24,473 nucleotides of DNA from MGR-bin208 sp043779285. Its GTDB lineage: Bacteria > Bacteroidota > Bacteroidia > Chitinophagales > Chitinophagaceae. The DNA is taken from the NCBI GenBank assembly GCA_043779285.1, contig JAYWEL010000127.1, positions 1-24,473 on the forward strand, given 5' to 3'. The position numbers and the translations under genes were made by a program. Positions 7,951 through 14,937 of the stretch are shown here, one piece after another (the first letter of the stretch is position 1; every line of letters begins with the position of its first letter). Below the pieces are notes generated by a model. The model did no database searches. It was not told the DNA's origin and saw only the letters and a list, made by a program, of their open reading frames with translations.

Positions 7951-7982
7951 CAAAAATAAGTAATGTTATCCGAATGGGCAAC
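7951..7982 (-). promoter_or_regulatory. Promoter and candidate operator of the toxin-antitoxin pair
   Basis: On the minus strand TATTTTTG (7951-7958) is a perfect -7 box, and GTTG (7979-7982) sits 20 bases upstream as a -33 element. The spacer contains an 18-bp imperfect palindrome GTTATCCGAATGGGCAAC (7965-7982), with symmetric pairs GTT..CC....GG..AAC. It covers the -33 element and the spacer, as expected for an autorepressor site. The ATG at 7941 would lie about ten bases downstream of the -7 box. Confidence 0.6.
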
Positions 7983-8088
7983 CTGTTTTTTGACTTAAAA
8001 AATCCAGGTTTGTTGAATTTGTTTATTCTATTGATGATGTCGGGTAAAATCACAGCTTACGTCTGCATTTTCCGTCAAATTAATTACC

Positions 8089-8119
8089 CCTGATCAGGAT
8101 GATTCATTTTACGATGAAT
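8089..8119. promoter_or_regulatory. Cluster of dyads upstream of the ligase operon promoter
   Basis: Three symmetric elements are packed into 31 bases: the perfect palindrome CCTGATCAGG (8089-8098), ATGATTCAT (8099-8107), and ATTCAT-N6-ATGAAT (8102-8119). They lie just upstream of the predicted -33 region of the ATP-grasp gene, a position typical of activator sites. No regulator can be named from the sequence. Confidence 0.4.
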
Positions 8120-8127
8120 AATTTTAC

Positions 8128-8160
8128 TTTCAGTCAAATAAAATGGTTATATTAATTTTG
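8128..8160 (+). promoter_or_regulatory. Candidate promoter of the ATP-grasp/carboxylate-amine ligase operon
   Basis: TAATTTTG (8153-8160) matches the -7 consensus exactly. TTTC (8128-8131) lies 21 bases upstream as an imperfect -33 element. Transcription would begin near 8167, about 20 bases before the ATG at 8188. Confidence 0.5.
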
Positions 8161-8187
8161 AATAGTTCATTATTTTAAAATTATTGT

Positions 8188-9141
8188 ATGCAAAAAATAG
8201 GCATCTTGTTCGGAAAGGAAAGATCTTTTCCAGAGGCATTTGTAGAAAGAATTAACAGTAAGAACATAAAGGGCATCATGGCCGAACCGGTCAAAATAGA
8301 CAAAGCCATGCAGGGAGTAGCGGAAGATTATGCCGTCATCATTGATCGTATTTCACAGGATATTCCGTTTTATCGTACTTGGTTAAAAAATGCAGCACTT
8401 ACCGGAACTGCAGTAATCAATAACCCATTTTGGTGGAGTGCCGATGAAAAGTATTTCAACAATTGCCTCATGACAAAGATTGATGTTCCTGTTCCAAAAA
8501 CGGCAATTCTTCCTTCCAGCAAACACCCGGATGATACTTCAGATGAATCATTCAGTAATTTGGTTTATCCATTGGATTGGGAATCTATATTTAACTACAT
8601 TGGCTTCCCTGCATACATGAAACCACATTCAGGTGGTGGATGGAAAAGCGTTTATAAACTGGAAAATAAAGAAGAGTTTTTTGAAAAACATTCAGAAACA
8701 GAACAATTGGTTATGATGCTTCAGGAAGAAATTGTTTTTGAAGAATATTACCGTTGTTATTGCATTGGCAGAAAGCATGTACTCATCATGCCATACGAAC
8801 CAAGAAACCCGCATCATTTGAGATATGTAGCCAACTTCATCCCAACTCCTGAACGATTGAAAGAGATGGAAGAAATAGTGCTTCGAATAAATAATTATTT
8901 AGGTTATGATTTCAATACCGTTGAATTGGCAGTAAAAGACGGCATTCCTTATGCGATTGATTTTTGTAACCCAGCACCGGATGCGGAAAGATCAAGTGTT
9001 GGCGAAGCAAACTTTGAATGGGTGGTTGAGAATGCAGCCAACTATGCCATTGAAAGAGCATTGGAACAAAAAGCTGGCGAAGACAATCTTACCTGGGGCG
9101 AATATATAAAGCGAAGTGCCAATAAAAAATCTCTTTATTAA
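8188..9141 (+). CDS. ATP-grasp family carboxylate-amine/peptide ligase
   Basis: The 317-residue protein has the layout of a soluble ATP-grasp enzyme related to D-Ala-D-Ala ligase or RimK. NNPFWWSADEKYFNNCLM (about 78-95) marks the pre-ATP-grasp segment. Lys145 in AYMKPH is followed by the glycine-rich loop SGGGWKSV (148-155), the adenine-contact region MLQEEIVFEEYYR (177-189), and the metal-binding end VELAVKDG...AIDFCNPAPD with Glu246, Asp258 and Asn261. These enzymes activate a carboxylate as an acyl phosphate and couple it to an amine. The acidic residue in IDFCNP is Asp where Glu is more usual. The gene leads an operon with a GCS2-type ligase 47 bases downstream, which points to two-step assembly of a peptide-like metabolite. 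The substrate is unknown. Confidence 0.85.
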   Translation: MQKIGILFGKERSFPEAFVERINSKNIKGIMAEPVKIDKAMQGVAEDYAVIIDRISQDIPFYRTWLKNAALTGTAVINNPFWWSADEKYFNNCLMTKIDVPVPKTAILPSSKHPDDTSDESFSNLVYPLDWESIFNYIGFPAYMKPHSGGGWKSVYKLENKEEFFEKHSETEQLVMMLQEEIVFEEYYRCYCIGRKHVLIMPYEPRNPHHLRYVANFIPTPERLKEMEEIVLRINNYLGYDFNTVELAVKDGIPYAIDFCNPAPDAERSSVGEANFEWVVENAANYAIERALEQKAGEDNLTWGEYIKRSANKKSLY

Positions 9142-9188
9142 TTTCAATCAATAAAAATTAGTTTTTCAAATCATTAACTTGAACATCT

Positions 9189-10301
9189 ATGTCGTCAATA
9201 AATTACAATCAATTTACGTTGGGTATTGAAGAGGAATATATGATACTCGATCCAGAAACAAGGGAATTAAAAAGTCATGAGCAGCAGATTGTGCATGAAG
9301 GACAGAAAGTGCTCAAAGACAAGGTTAAAGCGGAGATGCATCAGGCTGTAGTAGAAGTAGGAACGGATATTTGTAAGAACATTGATGAAGCACATCATGA
9401 TGTCTCCACTTTAAGAAAAACGATTTCTGATATTGCCGTTTCTTTAGGTTATTCTATTGGTGCATCTGGTACTCATCCATTCAGTCAATGGGAATTGCAA
9501 CTGATTACAGAACATGCCCGTTATCATGAAATTGTCAATGAATTACAGGATGCTGCAAGAAGCAACCTGATTTTTGGTTTGCATGTACACGTAGGCGTTG
9601 ATAACCGCGAAATGGCCATGCATATTGCCAACTCTACCCGCTATTTCTTACCACACATTTTTGCATTAAGTGTAAACTCGCCTTTCTGGGAAGGACGGCA
9701 TACGGGGTATAAATCGTACCGTACAAAAGTGTTTGATAAATTTCCCAGAACGGGTATTCCTGATGCATTCGACAGCATTGAAACATATGACAAGTACATC
9801 AATCTTTTGATAAAGACCAACTGTATTGATAATGCTAAAAAAATATGGTGGGATCTCCGGGTTCATCCTTTCTTTAATACCATAGAATACCGGATTTGCG
9901 ATGTACCCATGACCGTTGATGAAACCATTACCATAGCTGCATTATTTCAGGCAGTAGCTGCAAAAATTTATAAACTCCGAAATGAAAACCTGAATTTCAT
10001 GCAGTATTCCAGGCCGCTATTGAACGAAAATAAATGGCGGGCAAGCCGCTATGGCATTGATGGCAGAATGATTGACTTTGGAAAAGAAGAGGAAGTAAAT
10101 ACCCGTGTATTAATTTATGAATTGCTCGATTTTGTAGATGATGTAGTAGATGAATTGGGCTCCAGGCATCGTTTAGCTCATGTACAGCATATATTTGAAA
10201 ATGGCACAGGGGCCGACAGGCAACTTGCAACTTTTGAAAAAACCAATAATCTCATGGATGTGGTTGATTTGATACAATCAGAATTTCTGAAAGGGATTTA
10301 A
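9189..10301 (+). CDS. Carboxylate-amine ligase, GCS2/YbdK family
   Basis: The 370-residue protein shows the family motifs in order: GIEEEYMILD (12-21), GTHPF in the ASGTHPFSQWE segment, FGLHVHVGVDN and EYRICDVP. This is the glutamine-synthetase-fold GCS2 family (COG2170); E. coli YbdK is the best-known member and has weak gamma-glutamyl-cysteine ligase activity. The expected chemistry is ATP-dependent amide-bond formation between a carboxylate and an amine, in the cytosol. Length is normal and all motifs look intact. It follows an ATP-grasp ligase on the same strand with 47 bases between them, so the two probably share a transcript. Family assignment is firm; the actual substrates are not known. 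Confidence 0.93.
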   Translation: MSSINYNQFTLGIEEEYMILDPETRELKSHEQQIVHEGQKVLKDKVKAEMHQAVVEVGTDICKNIDEAHHDVSTLRKTISDIAVSLGYSIGASGTHPFSQWELQLITEHARYHEIVNELQDAARSNLIFGLHVHVGVDNREMAMHIANSTRYFLPHIFALSVNSPFWEGRHTGYKSYRTKVFDKFPRTGIPDAFDSIETYDKYINLLIKTNCIDNAKKIWWDLRVHPFFNTIEYRICDVPMTVDETITIAALFQAVAAKIYKLRNENLNFMQYSRPLLNENKWRASRYGIDGRMIDFGKEEEVNTRVLIYELLDFVDDVVDELGSRHRLAHVQHIFENGTGADRQLATFEKTNNLMDVVDLIQSEFLKGI

Positions 10302-10390
10302 TTTATCCAAAATACAAACATGCACATCCAGCCAACATAATAAACAATGAGATATAGTGATACTTTTAAATGGTTTCATTAAAAATAAAC

Positions 10391-10621
10391 TTAAAGCAAC
10401 AGGGTTAGAATTGGAGTGAATAACTCGAATAAAGATGAAACTAACGGAGTAGTAATAGATAAACCCTTTAACCCGGTTATTATTGCCACTACAATAAATA
10501 CGGACATGATAAATGGTTCAATAGAAAGCAGTTTAATTGTAGACTCTTTCTCATTTATTTTTTTCATAATCACACACAGTAGAAATGCCAATATTAAAAC
10601 AACTATTTCCTGGGTAAACAC
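10391..10621 (-). CDS. Possible small membrane protein, doubtful and perhaps frameshifted
   Basis: The frame encodes about 76 residues from a GTG and has two hydrophobic segments, EIVVLILAFLLCVIMKK and FIMSVFIVVAIITGL, with a charged loop between them. This looks like a small integral membrane protein more than a random frame. There is no ATG. A second frame starting with ATG at 10688 (MKDLAFSGFLIFLKK) would run into this one if one base were missing from the T6A7 tract at 10645-10657, giving about 97 residues. I do not recognise the family. The + strand frame across the same bases is hydrophilic and looks like a shadow. Confidence 0.3.
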   Translation of the reverse strand: MFTQEIVVLILAFLLCVIMKKINEKESTIKLLSIEPFIMSVFIVVAIITGLKGLSITTPLVSSLFELFTPILTLLL

Positions 10622-10719
10622 AATCGTTATAAATGAAAAACTTCTTTTTTAAAAAAATAAGGAAGCCAGAAAAAGCCAGATCTTTCATCGAAGTTTTAGC
10701 AGAATCGAAAATAACGCAA

Positions 10720-10743
10720 ATTGGCAGCATTTCTGCTGCCAAT
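10720..10743. terminator. Perfect 10-bp inverted repeat, possible bidirectional terminator
   Basis: ATTGGCAGCA (10720-10729) and TGCTGCCAAT (10734-10743) are exact reverse complements around a TTTC loop. The stem is the most stable in this part of the window. There is no clean T-run on the + side; on the minus side the sequence continues TTGCGTTATTTT, which is only partly T-rich. It could be a terminator, an mRNA 3'-end stabiliser or a protein site. Confidence 0.45.
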
Positions 10744-10843
10744 AAGATTGGGGGGTTTAATGGTTAAAGATTTTTGAATAGCATGTCATCTGCTGCTTTC
10801 AGAAAATCAACAATCAAATTTATTCATTCCATTTTATTTTTTT

Positions 10844-10863
10844 GAGTACAAATGAGTACAAAT
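10844..10863 (+). repeat. Tandem 10-bp direct repeat before the regulator-like gene
   Basis: Two exact copies of GAGTACAAAT lie head to tail, preceded by TTTTTTTG. The repeat creates an ATG at 10852 that opens an 8-codon frame (MSTNAVNW, then TGA) ending 10 bases before the ATG at 10884. This could be a direct-repeat binding site or a leader peptide, or neither. Confidence 0.5.
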
Positions 10864-10883
10864 GCAGTAAATTGGTGATTCGT

Positions 10884-12113
10884 ATGCCAAAGCCAATAGA
10901 AATCTCTGTATCAGAAAGGGATTATATCAAAAACGCCCTGGGAAAATACTTCAATGTAACTATTGAGGACACCAATGACTGTAAGAATATCAGTACCCTT
11001 GTACAAGAAAAAACAGGTTCTTTAATTAGCTATAACACCTTAAGAAGATTATTCAGAATAATACCTTCTCAAACCGGTATTTCACTTCATACATTGAATT
11101 TACTTGCCCAATGTATACAGTTTAACAATTGGTCCGAATTTCAAAAATCTATTACAGAGCACCGTATAGACCAACGAAACCACATTATTTTTTATTACAG
11201 GAAGCAGCAAAAAATTGATCATAACAATATTATTGGTCTCCTTGTAAAAATAAAGTTCGATAAATGGGAAGAAGCTTATTGGCTTAAAGCCGTAGTTAAT
11301 CTTGCTTTGGATCTGAAGGACTACGAGTTGATCAAAAAGATTCTCTTATTCTTATATGATATAGATCTGTTGACTCATCTCGATAAAATATATTTTGGTT
11401 TGCAGGACATATTTTTCGAACTTCCACATAACAATGAGGTAGCTGAAATATTAATATCCAATTTAGCAGACTCTCCAATAATTCAATTTGTATTTGTAGA
11501 ATGTTATATCAATGAAGCTGAGTTGAACGGTTATTTTGGAAAACTGCTGGATGCTTATTTTATTATTAAAAAAGAGGAACCTCAAACACAATTATTTTAC
11601 ACATTGATGCATTGTCAGAAAGATTATCAGTCAGGGAAAAAAACAGAACTGATTAAACAAATTTTTCAAAAAGCTTTACAAATATTCCATACTTCAAATA
11701 AAACAAATTTTCATCCGATCGTTTTAGGAAGGTTAGTGGCATGGGAATGGATTCTTTATCGTACCGATGAAACTTATAAAGAATCAATTGCTTTATTAAA
11801 AACCGGATTGGATTGGGCACATTTTAAAGATTTTTATCACAGACTTTGTGTACTTTTCAGTGATCATGAGTCTTTGCCAACGCTGATTAATATTCCGGCT
11901 GAATTTGCCAACAAACATAAAGAGCATCTACCCTTTTTTGATGAAAGGATATATACACATGAATATCTACAGATGGCTATCAACAGCTACCTCAAAAATG
12001 ATCATCAAACTGCTAGGGAATGGCATAAAAAAATAAATCCTGTCAATTTCGATTTCACGATGCTAGACTGGTACCTTGATTGGTATAATAAACTGGATGA
12101 AAATTTAAACTGA
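10884..12113 (+). CDS. Uncharacterised regulator-like protein with N-terminal HTH-like domain and helical C-terminus
   Basis: I start the gene at ATG 10884 (MPKPIEISVSERDYIK, 409 residues); an upstream TTG at 10842 would add 14 unlikely residues. The N-terminal part (about 35-90) has ISTLVQEKTGSLISYNTLRRLF followed by ISLHTLNLLAQCIQFNNWSEF. This pattern recurs in Bacteroidota proteins and resembles a DNA-binding helical domain. The remaining 310 residues are predicted from composition to be mostly alpha-helical, like tetratricopeptide-type repeats, with no catalytic motif, signal peptide or membrane segment. It could be a cytosolic regulator or scaffold. The stop codon lies one base from the stop of the convergent gene at 12115. 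Function is not assignable. Confidence 0.75.
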   Translation: MPKPIEISVSERDYIKNALGKYFNVTIEDTNDCKNISTLVQEKTGSLISYNTLRRLFRIIPSQTGISLHTLNLLAQCIQFNNWSEFQKSITEHRIDQRNHIIFYYRKQQKIDHNNIIGLLVKIKFDKWEEAYWLKAVVNLALDLKDYELIKKILLFLYDIDLLTHLDKIYFGLQDIFFELPHNNEVAEILISNLADSPIIQFVFVECYINEAELNGYFGKLLDAYFIIKKEEPQTQLFYTLMHCQKDYQSGKKTELIKQIFQKALQIFHTSNKTNFHPIVLGRLVAWEWILYRTDETYKESIALLKTGLDWAHFKDFYHRLCVLFSDHESLPTLINIPAEFANKHKEHLPFFDERIYTHEYLQMAINSYLKNDHQTAREWHKKINPVNFDFTMLDWYLDWYNKLDENLN

Positions 12114-12114
12114 T

Positions 12115-13146
12115 CTAAAACTTTCCTTTATCCACATCCTTAATAAAATCAATAACCCCTTTCATAAACACTTCCTGGTCATCCCACATGGCTAAATGAC
12201 TGCCATTGGGACAAAATAAATACCGCCCGTTTTTTACCAGCTCCGATTGTTTTTTCATATCCTCCGGATCCATGGTATCGTATTTTGCAGCAACCATCAA
12301 CGTGGGTATTGTAATGTTTTTCAAATCATTCATCCTTTCCCAATTTGCCAAACGTCCACCAACAGAAAATTCACTTGGCCCCTGCATCATCAGGTAAATT
12401 GGATAGTTGAGATGTTTGAATGCCCTGTTTACTCCATCGGGCCAGGGTTGTAGCCGACAAATATGCTTATTGTAATATTCGGTTGTCAGCAATTTTTGGT
12501 AATCAGGATTATCAAACTGTTTCAACTTTTCATATGCCAATAAAGAATCTACAGCAGACTTACGCATTGCTTTCTTTAACTCATCTCCATAAGCAGCATA
12601 CCTGGAAATACTGGCCATCATATTTGCTACAATCATTCCCTTCATATTGGCCTGGTATTTCAATGCATATTCTATAGCAAGAATTCCTCCCCATGAATTG
12701 CCCAATATATAAAAATTGCTAGCATCGGCACCGATAGCAATTCTAACCTGTTCCACTTCACCCACATACCGGTCAATGGTCCACAAACTGCTGTCAGTAG
12801 GTTGATCGGAATAATATGAACCCAGTTGATCATATTCATAAAATTCAAAACCTTGTTGTGGGAAAAAACTCTGAAAACATTCCATATACTCATGTGTCAT
12901 GGCTGGACCACCGTGTAATAAAAGAATCTTAATTCGAGGATTATTACCAAAACGTTTGGTCCAAACTTTGAATTCACCTAAAGAAGTTTGAATCGGAACC
13001 ATTTTTATTCCTGCTGTTTGTACCCCCTCCTGTTGATAATTGAAATAATCTTTAACGGATATACTTCCCTCCGTATTCAAATTATTTTTACTATTACACG
13101 AAAAAAACAATCCGGTTATAAATAAAGCTGCCAATGAGTATCTCAT
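12115..13146 (-). CDS. Proline-iminopeptidase-like alpha/beta hydrolase, predicted lipoprotein
   Basis: From the ATG at 13146 the product has 343 residues and begins MRYSLAALFITGLFFSC, a lipoprotein signal with Cys17 as the likely lipidated residue. An alternative ATG at 13167 adds seven residues. The hydrolase shows the oxyanion motif LLHGGP, DQLGSYYSDQP, the nucleophile elbow LGNSWGG (Ser151), an acid in AAKYDTMDP (Asp290) and the histidine in NGSHLAMWDD (His317), so the triad is complete. This is peptidase family S33, whose members release N-terminal proline or other residues from small peptides. Lipidation would place it in the periplasm or outer membrane. It is divergent from the amidase, with 68 bases between them. 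Actual specificity is unknown. Confidence 0.85.
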   Translation of the reverse strand: MRYSLAALFITGLFFSCNSKNNLNTEGSISVKDYFNYQQEGVQTAGIKMVPIQTSLGEFKVWTKRFGNNPRIKILLLHGGPAMTHEYMECFQSFFPQQGFEFYEYDQLGSYYSDQPTDSSLWTIDRYVGEVEQVRIAIGADASNFYILGNSWGGILAIEYALKYQANMKGMIVANMMASISRYAAYGDELKKAMRKSAVDSLLAYEKLKQFDNPDYQKLLTTEYYNKHICRLQPWPDGVNRAFKHLNYPIYLMMQGPSEFSVGGRLANWERMNDLKNITIPTLMVAAKYDTMDPEDMKKQSELVKNGRYLFCPNGSHLAMWDDQEVFMKGVIDFIKDVDKGKF

Positions 13147-13214
13147 TATTAATAATTTTAGATGCATAAGTTAGCTAAAAATTGTTTTAATTTGAAAATC
13201 TTTAATAAATAGAT

Positions 13215-14858
13215 ATGAAAAAAATACTGCCTTTTTTATTGTTATTCATCGTAAGCATCTGTCAGGCTCAAACCAAAGGAGATTCATTGAAACTGATAAA
13301 GGACTTTTTACGTTTTGCAGATCTGCAACTAAATGACAGCGAAGTTGACTCCATGTTTGATGGCGTTAAAAGAAATAACCGCTTGTATGCCGATATGCAT
13401 AAACAACCAATACCTAACAGTCAGCCCTACCCTTTAGCTTTCTCAATAGAAAAAGCCAAAGACAAAACAAAGACCAAAAACCAATGGAATATACCAAAAG
13501 GAATTAACCTGCCAGCAAACAAAAACGATCTCGCTTTTTATTCCATTACAGAATTGGCCAGTTTAATAAAATATAAAAAAATCAGTTCGGTAGAATTGAC
13601 CGGTTTTTTTATAGCCCGTTTAAAAAAATGGGGAGATACTTTACAGTGTGTAATCAATCTTACAGAAGATATTGCCATGCGGGAAGCCAGACAGGCTGAT
13701 GAAGAAATTAAAAAAGGAAATTACCGTGGACCCTTACATGGAATTCCTTATGGATTAAAAGATCTGTTCATGGTAAAAGGCACTAAAACTACCTGGGGTG
13801 CAGAACCCTATATAGATCAACAATCAACGGAGGATGCATATGTTTACACCCAACTAAAAAATGCCGGAGCTGTTTTATGTGCTAAACTCACCTTGGGTGC
13901 ATTAGCCATGGGTGATGTATGGCATGGCGGTAAAACAAAAACTCCTTGGGATTTAACCAAGGGATCCAGTGGATCATCAGCAGGTTCAGCATCTGCAACT
14001 GTAGCAGGCCTCCTTCCCTTTGCTATTGGTACTGAAACTTTGGGCTCTATCATATCTCCATCTAATGCATGTGGTGCAACTGGCTTGCGGCCTACATTCG
14101 GATCTGTAAGCCGATCTGGAGCCATGGTGTTAAGTTGGAGTCTTGATAAAATCGGACCCATTTGCAGAAGTGCAAAAGATGCAGCGATTGTTTTTGATGC
14201 CATTGTTGGAACAGATGGAAAAGATTATGGAAATGAACCCAGAAATTTTGTATACAATGAAAAACAGGTTGATATCAAGAAACTCAAAGTGGCTTATGTG
14301 TCCAATTACTTTAGAACCATTTCCAAAGATGCATCTCCATGGAAAGTCATCGAACAACTGAGAGCCCTAGGTGTAACTGTTGATTCAGTTGAATTTCCGG
14401 AAAAAGATATTTATCCTGCGAATTTCATAACACCAATCATTAATAGTGAATGTGCTGCGGCTTTTGACGAGTTGACCAGATCAAATCAGGATGACCTTTT
14501 AAAAAAACAGGACAAAGGAGCATGGCCAAATTCTTTCCGCACTGCAAGAACGGTACCGGCAGTAGAATATATAAATGCCAACAGGCACCGGTATTCGGTA
14601 ATGACTAAGATGAATGCGTTTATGAAACAGTTTGATGTATTAATTGTACCAACATTTTCCGGTAGCCAGTTAGCTATTACAAATCTTTCCGGCCATCCGG
14701 CTTTAATTTTTCCATGTGGCTACAGCAAAAATGGAATGCCGGAAACCATCACATTACTCAGTAATTTATATGACGAAGTAAAACAACTGGTTTTAGCAGA
14801 CGCATATCAAAAAGCAACAGATCATCATAAAAAACATCCGGCTCTTTTTTTGGAATAA
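13215..14858 (+). CDS. Exported amidase-signature family hydrolase
   Basis: The 547-residue protein has a signal peptide (MKKILPFLLLFIVSICQAQ). The amidase-signature core is clear: HGIPYGLKDLFMVKGTKTTWG with Lys182, the serine-rich loop KGSSGSSAGSAS with the cis-serine at Ser254, and GTETLGSIISPSNACGATGLRP with the nucleophile at Ser278. The 24-residue spacing between the two serines matches fatty-acid amide hydrolase and malonamidase. About 100 residues precede the core, which is longer than in GatA or simple amidases. The enzyme should hydrolyse a carboxamide in the periplasm. It is divergent from the lipoprotein peptidase and followed by a hairpin that includes its stop codon. It is too divergent in context to be GatA of the tRNA amidotransferase. 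Confidence 0.88.
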   Translation: MKKILPFLLLFIVSICQAQTKGDSLKLIKDFLRFADLQLNDSEVDSMFDGVKRNNRLYADMHKQPIPNSQPYPLAFSIEKAKDKTKTKNQWNIPKGINLPANKNDLAFYSITELASLIKYKKISSVELTGFFIARLKKWGDTLQCVINLTEDIAMREARQADEEIKKGNYRGPLHGIPYGLKDLFMVKGTKTTWGAEPYIDQQSTEDAYVYTQLKNAGAVLCAKLTLGALAMGDVWHGGKTKTPWDLTKGSSGSSAGSASATVAGLLPFAIGTETLGSIISPSNACGATGLRPTFGSVSRSGAMVLSWSLDKIGPICRSAKDAAIVFDAIVGTDGKDYGNEPRNFVYNEKQVDIKKLKVAYVSNYFRTISKDASPWKVIEQLRALGVTVDSVEFPEKDIYPANFITPIINSECAAAFDELTRSNQDDLLKKQDKGAWPNSFRTARTVPAVEYINANRHRYSVMTKMNAFMKQFDVLIVPTFSGSQLAITNLSGHPALIFPCGYSKNGMPETITLLSNLYDEVKQLVLADAYQKATDHHKKHPALFLE

Positions 14859-14881
14859 AGAATGATGGAATTTCATTCTTT
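14857..14881 (+). terminator. Hairpin at the end of the amidase gene
   Basis: AAAGAATGA (14857-14865) and TCATTCTTT (14873-14881) form a perfect 9-bp stem with a 7-base loop. The left arm includes the last two bases of the TAA stop codon. The 3' side has only TTT followed by GAAAT, so it is a modest intrinsic terminator. It separates the amidase from the glutamine amidotransferase. Confidence 0.6.
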
Positions 14882-14924
14882 GAAATAAATAGTTTCATCT
14901 ACAAACTGACGTACTAAAAAATAT

Positions 14925-14932
14925 TAAGTTTG
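14925..14932 (+). promoter_or_regulatory. Candidate -7 box (TAAGTTTG) giving a leaderless mRNA
   Basis: TAAGTTTG matches the consensus exactly and ends five bases before the ATG at 14938, so transcription would start at about the first base of the gene. No good -33 TTTG is present at 19-21 bases. The preceding hairpin shows that this gene needs its own promoter. Confidence 0.45.
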
Positions 14933-14937
14933 CCGTT

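Larger units (their letters stand above)
10302..10883. other. Long intergenic region with a doubtful small ORF and a strong hairpin
   Basis: Between the carboxylate-amine ligase and the next + strand gene there is no confident gene. The region holds a possible two-segment membrane ORF on the minus strand (10391-10621, perhaps reaching 10688 with a frameshift), a T6A7 tract (10645-10657), a perfect 10-bp-stem hairpin (10720-10743) and a tandem 10-bp repeat (10844-10863). No clear terminator directly follows the ligase gene. Confidence 0.5.

Noticed and set aside
10416..10652. 78-codon + strand frame
   Set aside because: It is antisense to the more protein-like hydrophobic minus-strand frame and lacks promoter or motif support.
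13156..13180. TTTTAG-N13-CTAAAA dyad between the divergent peptidase and amidase genes
   Set aside because: The arms are short and AT-rich and the spacing is long; no promoter box lines up with it, so it is not reported as an operator.
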